Below, in pieces: positions 16,320 through 25,357 of a DNA stretch of 64,000 nt. This DNA comes from Pseudorhodobacter sp. MZDSW-24AT (lineage in GTDB: Bacteria; Pseudomonadota; Alphaproteobacteria; Rhodobacterales; Rhodobacteraceae): the NCBI RefSeq assembly GCF_002794355.1, contig NZ_PGOI01000008.1, positions 558,001 through 622,000 on the forward strand, read 5' to 3'. A program made the position numbers and the translations under genes. Numbering within the stretch: position 1 is the first letter of the stretch; every line of letters starts with the position of its first letter. Under the pieces are notes generated by a model that saw only the letters and a list, made by a program, of their open reading frames with translations, searched no databases and was not told where the DNA came from.

Positions 16320-17648
16320 TCAGGTGTTTGCGCCAAGGGTGGGGGCTTGGGTCAGGCGAAAGCGGGCCAGCGCGAAGGGGGCGGCATCGACCAGCGGGGC
16401 AGCCCCGATGGCGAGTTCGGCGGCCAGTTGCCCCGAGGTGGGGCCGATGCCGAAGCCATGGCCGGAAAAGCCGGTGGCGATGACCAACCCCGGCAGGCCG
16501 GGGGCGTGGTCGATGATGGGGACGCCATCGGGGGTGACATCAATGATGCCGCCCCAGCGTTCAGCGACGGGAACGCCCCGGAAGGCGGGGAATGCGGCCG
16601 TGACGGCCCGCAGGGCGGCGGAGAGGCTGCGGCTTTGCGGCTTTGGGTCGAGCACGCGCGCCGTTTCGAACGGGGTGCGGCCCTCGGCGGGCCAGCGGCG
16701 CGGCGTGGTCAGGCCTTGCCAGAGGCTGTGGTCGAGGGTGAGGGAGAGGTCGCCCAAGTTCTGGCGCAGGCCGGGCAGGAACTGCGGCAACAGGCGGAAG
16801 GCATCGGGGGTGATCTGCACCCGGGACCGGCCGCGCAGCGCGATGGTATAGCCACCGTCCAGCCGGGGGCGCAGACCAAAGCGCCCGGTGCCAAGGGTCA
16901 GGCGCGGGCCGCCCGCCACCGGCCCGGTGCGCAGGACCGAAGCGCGGATGCGCAGTTGCGGCAGGTTGAGCCCCAAAGCTCCAGCAAAAAGCCGCGACCA
17001 TGCCCCGGCGGCAAGGATCACCGCATGGGTCAGAATGCGGCCCCGCTCGGTGACGACGGCGCTGACGTGCCCGGTAGAGGTTTCCAGCCCGCGTGCGGCG
17101 CAGGCGGTGAAGATCTGGGCACCGTGCTTGCGCGCGCCCTTGGCGATGGCGGCGGTGGCAAGCGCCGGTTCGGCGCGGCCATCATCGGCCGAGAGCACGC
17201 CGGAGAGATCGCCCAAAGTTGCGCCGGGGAAGAGGCTGGCCATGTCGGCGGGGCCAAGGCGGCGCAGGTCGATGCCGAAATCGCGCGCGTCTTGCGCCAC
17301 CGTATCGAGCCAGCGATGCTCGGCCGGGGTGGTGCCGCCGTAGACGATGCCGCTGCGGCGAAAGCCGGTGTCATGCCCGGTGCGGGCGTTCAGCCCGTCC
17401 CAGAGCCGAAGGCTGGCGATTCCCAGCGGGTATTCGGCGCGGGCGCGGCCCATGCGGCGGACCCAGCCCCAGTTGCGCCCGGATTGCTCGGCGCCGATGC
17501 GGCCCTTTTCGAGGATCACGACGCGGAGGCCTTGTTCGGCGGCCCAGAGGGCTGCAGCGCAGCCGATGATGCCGCCGCCGATCACCACCAGATCGGCCTG
17601 CGCTGGCAGGCGGTCATCGGAGGGCACGGGGTCGATGTTTGGGTGCAT
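16320..17648 (-). CDS. FAD-dependent oxidoreductase (DAO family)
   Basis: A 442-residue flavoprotein of the D-amino-acid oxidase/glycine oxidase type. The FAD Rossmann motif is VVIGGGIIGCAAALW near the N-terminus, and GFSGHGFGIGP near the C-terminus is the second FAD contact. Such enzymes oxidise secondary or N-methyl amines and amino acids. The start at 17648 is preferred to 17666 because it has a GGGA element and lies 1 bp after the SDR stop, which suits an operon. It is the last gene in the tightly coupled block below the peptide importer. Confidence 0.85.
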   Translation of the reverse strand: MHPNIDPVPSDDRLPAQADLVVIGGGIIGCAAALWAAEQGLRVVILEKGRIGAEQSGRNWGWVRRMGRARAEYPLGIASLRLWDGLNARTGHDTGFRRSGIVYGGTTPAEHRWLDTVAQDARDFGIDLRRLGPADMASLFPGATLGDLSGVLSADDGRAEPALATAAIAKGARKHGAQIFTACAARGLETSTGHVSAVVTERGRILTHAVILAAGAWSRLFAGALGLNLPQLRIRASVLRTGPVAGGPRLTLGTGRFGLRPRLDGGYTIALRGRSRVQITPDAFRLLPQFLPGLRQNLGDLSLTLDHSLWQGLTTPRRWPAEGRTPFETARVLDPKPQSRSLSAALRAVTAAFPAFRGVPVAERWGGIIDVTPDGVPIIDHAPGLPGLVIATGFSGHGFGIGPTSGQLAAELAIGAAPLVDAAPFALARFRLTQAPTLGANT

Positions 17649-17649
17649 G

Positions 17650-18363
17650 TCAGAATCCCGGCTCATAGCGCCAGTTGACCATCAGTTCCGGCACGCTGGC
17701 GGTGTTGGGCAGGGTGACGATGTCGGCGACGAGGCGCGCGAGATCGGCGGGATCGGTGATCTCGTGCCGGGGCAGATCGTGGTGCCGGGTGAGATCGGTG
17801 GCCACAAAGCCGGGGCAGACGGCACAGGCGCGCAGGCCATGGTCCCAGCCTGCGCGGCGGGTGGCATGGGCCAGCGCAACGGCGGCATGTTTGGTCATCT
17901 GGTAGCCTGCATTCAGGCCGAGCACCCGCTTGCCCGAGAGCGAGGCCATCACGATCACCCTGCCCTGCCCCGCGCGGCACAGCGCCGGGAGTGCCGCGCG
18001 CGTCAGGCGGAAAGGGGCCTTGACGTTGACCGACAGGAGGCGGTCGAGCATGGCTTCCATCTGGTCATCAGGCTGGGCCGGGTCGGGCATCAGCTCGAGC
18101 GGGCCGCCGATGCCCGCGTTGTTCACGAGCGCGTCGATGCGGCCAAACTGCGTTTGGGTGGCGTCGACAAAGGCACGGGCGGCGGCGGGGTCTTCGGCGC
18201 TGTAGGGGATCAGGAGCGGATCGAGGGCGCGCAGATCCTCGGGCAGGCTGGCCGTGTCGCGCAGAGCGAGTGCGAGGCGATAGCCGCGCCCGGCGAGCGC
18301 GCGGGCGATGGCGGCCCCGATGCCACGGTTGGCGCCCGTGATCATGGCGACCGGGGCGGTCAT
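17650..18363 (-). CDS. SDR family oxidoreductase
   Basis: A 237-residue classical short-chain dehydrogenase/reductase. TGANRGIG is the cofactor loop, VNNAGIGG the structural NNAG motif, and the catalytic set is the Ser in MASLSGK plus Tyr and Lys in YQMTK. It probably interconverts an alcohol and a ketone with NAD(P)H. The start overlaps the stop of the ABC ATPase upstream (ATGA), showing operon membership. The substrate is unknown. Confidence 0.88.
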   Translation of the reverse strand: MTAPVAMITGANRGIGAAIARALAGRGYRLALALRDTASLPEDLRALDPLLIPYSAEDPAAARAFVDATQTQFGRIDALVNNAGIGGPLELMPDPAQPDDQMEAMLDRLLSVNVKAPFRLTRAALPALCRAGQGRVIVMASLSGKRVLGLNAGYQMTKHAAVALAHATRRAGWDHGLRACAVCPGFVATDLTRHHDLPRHEITDPADLARLVADIVTLPNTASVPELMVNWRYEPGF

Positions 18364-19349
18364 GCGCCTGCCTTGATGCAGGCGGCCTTCCAGCCGGGGG
18401 CGAGCGTGCGAAAGTCGGGCACGGCGGCGGCGCATTGTGGCTCGGCCACCGGGCAGCGGGTGCGGAAAGGGCAGCCCGAGGGCGGGTTGGCGGGGCTGGG
18501 GAGTTCGCCCGGCAGCACGCCGTGCAGGCTGTCCTTGTCGCGCGGGTGCAAGGACGGAGTCGCCGACAGGAGGGCGCGGGTGTAGGGATGTGCGGGCGCG
18601 CCGAAGACCTTGTCGGCGGGGCCTTCTTCGACGATGCGGCCCAGATACATCACCACGATGCGGGTGCAGAGATGGCGCACCACATGCAGATCATGGCTGA
18701 TGAAGAGCATCGCCAGATCAAGGTCGCGGCGCAGGTCCATCAGCAGGTTGACGACCTGCGCCTGAATGGAGACATCGAGCGCCGAGACGGGTTCATCGGC
18801 CACGATGTAATCGGGCCGGGTGGAGAGCGCGCGGGCCACGGCGATGCGCTGGCGCTGACCGCCCGAGAATTCATGCGGCCGACGCTCGGCGGCGGCGCTG
18901 GGCAGGCCAACCTGATCGAGCAGGCGCGCGACCTCGGCCCGGATATCGTGGCGCGGCACGATCTGGTGGATGCGCAGCCCGTCGCCGATCTGGGCGCCGA
19001 TGGTGCGGCGTGGGTCGAGCGAGCCGAAGGGATCTTGAAACACCATTTGCATCCGGCGCGAAAGGCGGCGCTTTTCAGCCCCTGCGAGGCTGGCCAGATC
19101 GCGGCCTTCAAAGAGCATCTGGCCGCGCGTTGGCGTATCGAGGCCCAGCATCATGCGGCCCAAGGTGGATTTGCCGCAGCCGGATTCGCCGACGACGCCC
19201 ACGGTTTCGCCGCGCGCGATGGAGAGCGAGACATCGCGCACCGCCCAGACATCGCGGGCCCGGCCCAAGAGGCCCTGCCGCTGCGGGAAGTTGCGGCCAA
19301 GGCCACGGGCCTGCACCAGAGGGGTGTCGGTGGAGGGCATGTCCAGCAT
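18360..19349 (-). CDS. Peptide/oligopeptide ABC transporter ATP-binding protein, DppF type
   Basis: A 329-residue ATPase with Walker [12 protein letters not shown], signature [15 protein letters not shown] and Walker [12 protein letters not shown]. The C-terminal oligopeptide-transporter domain carries the Cys-containing CPFRTRCP motif typical of Dpp/Opp ATPases. It works with the fused permease-ATPase upstream as the second nucleotide-binding subunit. Start and stop both overlap neighbouring genes by a base or more. Confidence 0.92.
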   Translation of the reverse strand: MLDMPSTDTPLVQARGLGRNFPQRQGLLGRARDVWAVRDVSLSIARGETVGVVGESGCGKSTLGRMMLGLDTPTRGQMLFEGRDLASLAGAEKRRLSRRMQMVFQDPFGSLDPRRTIGAQIGDGLRIHQIVPRHDIRAEVARLLDQVGLPSAAAERRPHEFSGGQRQRIAVARALSTRPDYIVADEPVSALDVSIQAQVVNLLMDLRRDLDLAMLFISHDLHVVRHLCTRIVVMYLGRIVEEGPADKVFGAPAHPYTRALLSATPSLHPRDKDSLHGVLPGELPSPANPPSGCPFRTRCPVAEPQCAAAVPDFRTLAPGWKAACIKAGA

Positions 19350-21205
19350 CAGGTCACCTCTTTCCAGCGGATGCAGCGGGTGATGCGCGCCGGATCGGGC
19401 CGTTCGGCTCCGGGTGGCGCGGCAGAGCAGGCCGGGAGGGCATGGGCGCAGCGCGGGGCGAAGCGGCAGCCGGGCGGCATGGCATTGGGCGGCGGCACGG
19501 TGCCGGGGATGGCCACCAGCCGATCGGCAGCCCCTTCAGGCACCGAGGCGATCAGCGCCGCAGTATAGGGGTGGCGCGGACGGGCAAAGACCTGCGCGAC
19601 GGGGCCGGATTCCACCACCTCGCCCGCATACATCACCACCACGCGGTCGGCGATTTCGGCGACGACCGCCAGATCATGGGTCACGAAGATCAGGCCCATA
19701 TCGGGGGTGTCGGATTTCAGCTTCTGGAACAGATGCAGGATCTGGGCCTGAATGGTGGGATCAAGCGCGGTGGTGGGTTCATCGGCGATGAGCAAGCGGG
19801 GCGCGTTGGCGACGGCGAGCGCGATCATCGCGCGCTGGCGCTGGCCGCCCGACAATTCATGCGGATAGGCGCGCTGGCGACGTTCAGGATCGGGGATGCC
19901 GACGTGGCGGAGAAGATCCACGACGCGGCGCGAGATCTCTTGCGCATCGCCAGTGTCGCGCAGGGCCTCGGCCAGTTGGTCGCCGATGCGGTGCACGGGG
20001 TTGAGGGCGGCGGCGGCGTCTTGGAAGACCATGGAGATCTCGGCGCCCCGGAAGCGGCGGAAGCCGTCTTCGTCCAGCTGTGCCAGATCGGTGACGCGGC
20101 CATCGCGGCCCCGGAACAAGGCCTGTCCGCGGCTGATGCCCAGTTGATCGGGCAGCAGGCCCATCAGGGCAAGGCTGGTGAGGGTTTTGCCAGAGCCGGA
20201 TTCGCCGACCAGTGCCACCGTCTCGCCCGAGTGCACGCTGACATCGGCGCGGCGGACGAGTTCAAGGCTGCGCTCGGAGGTGTTGACCGAGATCGCCATG
20301 TCGGTGATGGCAAGAAGCGGGCCATCGGTGGCGGCGGGAACGGCGGGCAGAGCGGCACGGCGCGGCCCCTTGCGCAGCCAAAGCGCGCCGCCTGCGGTGA
20401 CGTTGCGCGGGTCGAGCACCGCTTGGAGGCGGTCGCAGAGCAAGTTGAAGATCAGGATGGTGCCGGCAAGCGCCAGCGAGGGCCACAACAGCAGAAGAGG
20501 AGATACCTCCATCGCGCCGCGCGCGGCACGGATCATCAGGCCCCATGAGGGCGTGGGCGGCACCACGCCAAGGCCGAGAAAGCTGAGCCCGCTTTCGATC
20601 ATCATGGCCGAGGCCACCACCAGCGACATCTGCACCAAAAGCGGCGGCATGACATTGGGCAGGATGGTGCGCCACAGGATGGCAAGCGGATGCGCGCCCA
20701 TGGCCATCTGCGCGGTGACGAAATCAAGCGCGCGCACTTGCAGGGTGGCGGCATAGACCACACGGGCATAATTGGGCGTGTAGAGCAGCGTGAGCGCCAC
20801 CATCAGCGGGCCGGTGCCCGCGCCAAGGATGGTGACGACCAGAAGCGCCAGCAGCAGCGGCGGCAGGCAAAGGATCACCTCGGAGGCGCGCACGGTGAGC
20901 GCTTCGACCACACCACGGAAATAGCCGCCGAGCAGACCGAGGAGGGTGCCCAGCACCGCCGCCGACAAGGCCGAGCCGACCGCGATAAACAGCGAGGCGC
21001 GCCCGCCCCAGATCAGGCGCGCCAGCACATCGCGGCCGAACTCGTCCTGCCCCAGCCAATGCGCGGCCGAGGGTCCGGCAAAGCGGTTGGGCACATCCAT
21101 GGCGCGCACGTCATGGAGCGGCAGCACCGGGGCCAGCACGATGACCGCGAGGATCAGGCCGATAAGGGTGCCGGGCAGCAGCAGCTTGCGGGTGGTGCGG
21201 GTCAT
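19349..21205 (-). CDS. Fused DppC-type permease and DppD-type ATP-binding protein
   Basis: A 618-residue fusion. Residues 1 to about 270 are a DppC-type permease ([16 protein letters not shown] near 49-64, then five or six helices). A short linker (about 275-297) leads to an ABC ATPase with Walker A GESGSGKT (334-341), signature [13 protein letters not shown], Walker [13 protein letters not shown] and the Opp-type C-terminal Cys cluster (CRFAPRC). Normally these are two genes of about 300 and 330 residues, so almost nothing has been lost. The importer therefore consists of binding protein, DppB, this DppC-DppD chain and DppF. Confidence 0.9.
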   Translation of the reverse strand: MTRTTRKLLLPGTLIGLILAVIVLAPVLPLHDVRAMDVPNRFAGPSAAHWLGQDEFGRDVLARLIWGGRASLFIAVGSALSAAVLGTLLGLLGGYFRGVVEALTVRASEVILCLPPLLLALLVVTILGAGTGPLMVALTLLYTPNYARVVYAATLQVRALDFVTAQMAMGAHPLAILWRTILPNVMPPLLVQMSLVVASAMMIESGLSFLGLGVVPPTPSWGLMIRAARGAMEVSPLLLLWPSLALAGTILIFNLLCDRLQAVLDPRNVTAGGALWLRKGPRRAALPAVPAATDGPLLAITDMAISVNTSERSLELVRRADVSVHSGETVALVGESGSGKTLTSLALMGLLPDQLGISRGQALFRGRDGRVTDLAQLDEDGFRRFRGAEISMVFQDAAAALNPVHRIGDQLAEALRDTGDAQEISRRVVDLLRHVGIPDPERRQRAYPHELSGGQRQRAMIALAVANAPRLLIADEPTTALDPTIQAQILHLFQKLKSDTPDMGLIFVTHDLAVVAEIADRVVVMYAGEVVESGPVAQVFARPRHPYTAALIASVPEGAADRLVAIPGTVPPPNAMPPGCRFAPRCAHALPACSAAPPGAERPDPARITRCIRWKEVT

Positions 21206-22161
21206 GATTTCACCAGCGAGATGCGCGGGTCCAGCAGCGCGTTGACCACATCGACCGCGAGGTTGAGAAACACGAACAGCATGGAGATGACGATGACGAT
21301 GCCGACCACCTCGGGGTAGTCGCGCGCATCGACGGCCGAGACGAGGTAGCCCGAAAGGCCCGGCCAGTTGAACACGAATTCCACCAGCACGGTGCCGCCG
21401 ATCAGGGTGCCCATTTCCAGCCCGGTGATGGTGAGCACCGGGATCATGGCGTTGCGCACGACATGGCGGCGCAGGATGGGCGCGCGGGACAGGCCCTTGG
21501 CGCGGGCGGTGCGGACGTAATCGCGTTCAAGCACTTCGATCACCGTGGCGCGGGTCATGCGGGTGATGACGGCCCAGAGGCTGATGGCGACCGCCGAGGC
21601 GGGCAGGATCAGCAGCTTGAGGTGCTGCACAGGGTCTTCGGAGAAGGAGACAAAGCCCCCGGCGGGCAGCCATTGCAGCTTTTGCGCGAAGATCAGGATG
21701 GCGACCGAGCCCACGACGAAGACCGGTGTGGAGAGCGCGATGGAGGACAAGAGCGAGAGCAGGCCATCGGCCTTGCCCCCGGCGCGCACGGCGGCATAGG
21801 TGCCCAGCGGCACCCCGAGGAGGGCCGCCAGAAGAGTGGCTGCCCCGATCACTTCCAGCGTTCGGGGCAGGCGCAGGGCGATTTGCTCGGCCACCGGGGC
21901 GCCATCGCGGAAGGATGTGCCCAGATCACCAGTAAGAACACCGCCCAGATGGTCGAGATATTGCCGCCAGAGGGGGTCATTCAGCCCCATCCTTTCGCGC
22001 AAGGCGGCAACGGCGGCCGGATCGGCGGCCAGACTGCCTTGGCTGAGCAGAAGCTCTGCCGGATCGCCGGGGATCAGGTGCAAGAGAAGGAACACCAGAC
22101 TGACGACGAGCCAGACGAGGAAGAGCGCCACAAGGCTGCGATAGGCGATATATCTCAACAT
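21202..22161 (-). CDS. Peptide ABC transporter permease, DppB type
   Basis: A 319-residue inner-membrane permease. The first helix is followed by the family's periplasmic segment (DPAELLLSQG) and MGLNDPLWRQYLDHLGGVLTG-like sequence typical of DppB/OppB. The EAA-type loop lies in the second half (YVRTARAKGLSR). The start lies 9 bp after the binding-protein stop, and the end overlaps the fused permease-ATPase by 4 bp. Confidence 0.92.
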   Translation of the reverse strand: MLRYIAYRSLVALFLVWLVVSLVFLLLHLIPGDPAELLLSQGSLAADPAAVAALRERMGLNDPLWRQYLDHLGGVLTGDLGTSFRDGAPVAEQIALRLPRTLEVIGAATLLAALLGVPLGTYAAVRAGGKADGLLSLLSSIALSTPVFVVGSVAILIFAQKLQWLPAGGFVSFSEDPVQHLKLLILPASAVAISLWAVITRMTRATVIEVLERDYVRTARAKGLSRAPILRRHVVRNAMIPVLTITGLEMGTLIGGTVLVEFVFNWPGLSGYLVSAVDARDYPEVVGIVIVISMLFVFLNLAVDVVNALLDPRISLVKS

Positions 22162-22170
22162 GCCGGGGGA

Positions 22171-23700
22171 TCAGCCGAAGAAGGTTTCTTCCAGCGTGAT
22201 GCCGGAATAGAACGTGAGTTGGCCGGGAAGGTTGGCAAAACCGTTGACGTTGGATTTCATCCCATAGCCTTGCGCGCGCCACGCCAGACCGACGATCGGG
22301 GCGGTGTCGATGGCCACCTGTTCGAGTTCACGGTAGATCGCCTGACGTTCCGCCGGATCAAAGGCGGCGCGGCCACGGGCGAAAAGCGCGGTGATTTCCG
22401 GCGTGGGCATGCCGAAGCTGCGCACGAAATTGTTGGGCAGGCTGCCATCGACAACACTGACCAGACCATCGGGGTCGTTGTTGTCGGCGGTGGTGCCCAT
22501 GATGGCCAAGTCATATTGGCCTTCGTTGCCCTTTTGCACGCGGCTGGACCATTCGGGCAAATCGAGGGTGACGTTGATGCCGATCATCGAAAGATAGGCT
22601 TGGCAGACTTCGGCGGTGGATTGATGCATGCCATATTGCGCGGTGGAGAGCATGGTGCAGTCAAACCCGTCGGGATAGCCCGCCTCGGCCAGCAGGGCCT
22701 TGGCCTTTTCGGGATCGTAATTCCAAGCGTTGGCGAATTCGGCGTTGTAGAATTCCGAGCCTTCGGCGATCGGCAGATGTTCAAGCGCCCCGCCCCGCCC
22801 GAAAAAGGCGGCGGCGACGATGTCGGCGCGGTTGATCGCATGGGCTGCGGCGCGGCGCACCAGCGGATTGTCGAAGGGCGCGCGGCTGCCGTTGAAGGTG
22901 AGATACATGAAGGGGCCATCCACCACATCGAGCTTCAGCGCGCTGTCGGTCTCGACCTGATCCATCGCCTGCCATGGCACATATTCGGCAAGGTCCACAT
23001 CGCCCGCCTGAAGTGCGGCCACGCGCAGGTTTTCATCGGCATAGACGATGGCCTGAATGCCCGCGAGCTTGGGCAGGCCTTCCTTGTAGTAGCCGTCAAA
23101 CGCCTTGAGGCTGAGCGACACGCCCCGGTCGATGGCATCGAGCATGAAGGGGCCAGCGCCGATCTGGGTGTCTTTGGGCTCGCCCTTTTTCAGGATGGGC
23201 ATGTGGTAATGCGCGAACCAGCCGGGCAGCACGGCGAGCGGTTCTTCGGTGACCATGCGCACGGTGCGGGCATCCGGCGTTTCGACGGCGGTGATCATGG
23301 CAAGCTGGCCTTGGCGGAAGGCGGCGTTGTCGGGGTTGGCGACCTCGGCGATGGTCCATGCCACGTCTTCGGCGGTGACGGGCGAGCCATCGTGCCACTT
23401 GGCCTCGCGCAGCTTGAACACCCATGCGCCCTCGGCATCGGTTTCCCAGCTTTCGGCGAGTTCGCCGCGCAACATGCCATCGGGGCCATAGCTGAGCAGG
23501 CCGCGGTGCATCAGAAGCTTGATGGTGCCTGCGGCCGTGCCGGTGGAGGTCCAGGCCTCGAAGTTGGGCGGGAAGGCCGAAAGGGCGAAGCGCAGGGTGC
23601 CGCCCTCTTGCGCGAGGGCCGCGCGGGTGCCCAGAAAGCCCAAGCCCCCGGCCGCGAGGGAGGTTGCGAGGAAGTGCCGGCGGTTCAATCCATTGGTCAT
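22171..23700 (-). CDS. Peptide ABC transporter substrate-binding protein (Tat-exported)
   Basis: A 509-residue periplasmic binding protein of the DppA/OppA (SBP_bac_5) family. The N-terminus carries a twin-arginine signal (NRRHFLATSLAAGG, cleavage near ALAQ), so it is exported folded. YVPWQAMDQVE and the long two-lobed body are typical. The ATG at 23700 is fixed by the signal peptide; longer readings upstream are not secretory. It captures the ligand for the Dpp-type importer that follows. The ligand is unknown; the HyuAB neighbours suggest a cyclic amide or gamma-glutamyl-type compound. Confidence 0.9.
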   Translation of the reverse strand: MTNGLNRRHFLATSLAAGGLGFLGTRAALAQEGGTLRFALSAFPPNFEAWTSTGTAAGTIKLLMHRGLLSYGPDGMLRGELAESWETDAEGAWVFKLREAKWHDGSPVTAEDVAWTIAEVANPDNAAFRQGQLAMITAVETPDARTVRMVTEEPLAVLPGWFAHYHMPILKKGEPKDTQIGAGPFMLDAIDRGVSLSLKAFDGYYKEGLPKLAGIQAIVYADENLRVAALQAGDVDLAEYVPWQAMDQVETDSALKLDVVDGPFMYLTFNGSRAPFDNPLVRRAAAHAINRADIVAAAFFGRGGALEHLPIAEGSEFYNAEFANAWNYDPEKAKALLAEAGYPDGFDCTMLSTAQYGMHQSTAEVCQAYLSMIGINVTLDLPEWSSRVQKGNEGQYDLAIMGTTADNNDPDGLVSVVDGSLPNNFVRSFGMPTPEITALFARGRAAFDPAERQAIYRELEQVAIDTAPIVGLAWRAQGYGMKSNVNGFANLPGQLTFYSGITLEETFFG

Positions 23701-23764
23701 CGTGTAACTCCTTGCTGAATGTGCGAGCTCTTGAGCGGCCCTTGGGTTGGGTGAGGTCGGTCTG

Positions 23765-25357
23765 TTATTGTGCGGCGATCTCCAGCGCGGCGCGGTCTGC
23801 TTCGGGCGTGCCGTAGCCGCCGCCGCCGGGGGTGATGACTTCGAGCCATTCGCCCGCGCGCAAGAGGCCTTGGCCCCGGTCGAAGGCGGGGGTTTCGGGG
23901 CTGGTGGCAAAGCTGCCGTGGCCCCCTGCCCCGCCCCCGTCGAGCCCCCAAGAGCGCGAGAGGTTGCGCGAGATGTCGACGCGCACCATGCAATCTTCGG
24001 TGGCTCGGTAGACGCGGCGCAGGCCCATGCCGCCCCGGTGGCGGCCCGCGCCCGCCGAACCATCGACAAGTTCATAGCGTTCGAGGATCAGCGGATATTC
24101 GACTTCCAGCGCCTCGACGGGCAGGTTGGAGGTGTTGGTGGCATGCACATGGATGCCGTCAAGGCCTTGGGCATCGGGACGCGCGCCACCGCCGCCGCCG
24201 ATGGTTTCCAGATAGACCCAATAGCTGCCCTTGAGCGGGCCGTCCTGCCGGGTGCCCGAGAAGAGCGCTACTGTGCAGGTGGAATTGGTGCAGGCCGAAA
24301 CCCGCTGTGGGGCAGCCTGCGCCAGCGCGCCGAGGATCAGGTCGGCCACCCGCTGACAGGTTTGCACGCGGCCATTGACAGCTGCCGGATGGCTGCAATT
24401 GAGGATGGAGCCTTCGGGCGCGCGCACGGTGATGGGGCGGGCAAGCCCGGCATTGGGCAGCACCGTGGGGTCGACCACCGATTTCACGATGTAATAGACG
24501 GTGGCCAGAAGGGCGGTGCGGGTCATGTTGATGCCCGCGCGGACCTGAGGCGGGGCTTCAAAAGACAGGTCGATCTGATCGCCCGCGATGGTGACGGTGA
24601 CGGCCAGCGGGATGGGCGCGTCAAAATCGAGATTGTCGAACACATCCTCGAAGCGCCATTGGCCATCGGGCAGCGCCGCGATGCCCGCGCGCATCTTGCG
24701 CTCGGCATAATCGAGGAGTTCGCGGCCCGAGGCGAGCACGGTCTCGACGCCATAGCGGGCGCAGAGATCCTGAAAGCGCTGCACGCCCACGCGGTTGGCG
24801 GCCATCTGGGCGCGCAGGTCAGACAGACGTTCGCGCGGCACTTGGCAATTGAGCAGGATCAGATCCTGCACATCGGTTTGCAATTGCCCGGCGCGGTAGA
24901 GTCGGATGGGCGGAATCCGCAAGCCTTCCTGATAGATATGCGCATGCGCCCGGTCGACGAAATCGGAATGATGCGCGAGGTTCACCGTCCATGCGGAGAG
25001 GGTGTCGTTCACGAAGATCGGCTCGGCCAGCACGATATCGGGCAGATGGGTGCCGCCGCCGCGATAGGCATCATTGCCGATGAAGACATCGCCGGGCTGG
25101 ATGCCGCTGGCATCGTGCCCGGCCAGCACCATCGGGATGAAATCGAGAAAGCTGCCCAGATGCACCGGAATGTGCTCGGCTTGGCACAGGGTGCGGCCTT
25201 CCCGGTCGAAGAGGGCGGTCGAGCAGTCGCGCCGCTCTTTGATGTTGGTGGAATAGGAAGCGCGCACCAGCGCCTCGCCGGTTTCCTCGACAATCGAGGA
25301 AAGCGCGGCGCCGATGACTTCGACGGTGATCGGATCGAGGGGGGAAGGCGTTGTCAT
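23765..25357 (-). CDS. Hydantoinase B/oxoprolinase family protein (HyuB)
   Basis: A 530-residue subunit of the ATP-dependent 5-oxoprolinase/N-methylhydantoinase family. The N-terminus (LDPITVEVIGAALSSIVEE and RRDCSTALFD) and the C-terminal GGGGYGTP are hallmark HyuB segments. With HyuA it opens a cyclic amide ring using ATP. The start overlaps the HyuA stop by 4 bp, and the importer's binding protein starts 64 bp downstream. Confidence 0.92.
   Translation of the reverse strand: MTTPSPLDPITVEVIGAALSSIVEETGEALVRASYSTNIKERRDCSTALFDREGRTLCQAEHIPVHLGSFLDFIPMVLAGHDASGIQPGDVFIGNDAYRGGGTHLPDIVLAEPIFVNDTLSAWTVNLAHHSDFVDRAHAHIYQEGLRIPPIRLYRAGQLQTDVQDLILLNCQVPRERLSDLRAQMAANRVGVQRFQDLCARYGVETVLASGRELLDYAERKMRAGIAALPDGQWRFEDVFDNLDFDAPIPLAVTVTIAGDQIDLSFEAPPQVRAGINMTRTALLATVYYIVKSVVDPTVLPNAGLARPITVRAPEGSILNCSHPAAVNGRVQTCQRVADLILGALAQAAPQRVSACTNSTCTVALFSGTRQDGPLKGSYWVYLETIGGGGGARPDAQGLDGIHVHATNTSNLPVEALEVEYPLILERYELVDGSAGAGRHRGGMGLRRVYRATEDCMVRVDISRNLSRSWGLDGGGAGGHGSFATSPETPAFDRGQGLLRAGEWLEVITPGGGGYGTPEADRAALEIAAQ

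Noticed and set aside
19349-21205. Possible frameshift joining two separate ABC genes
   Set aside because: The frame is continuous with a plausible linker and both domains are full length, so a true fusion is more likely.
21463-23718. 751-codon plus-strand frame opposite dppB and the binding protein
   Set aside because: No motifs, and it crosses two real genes and their junction. It is a shadow.
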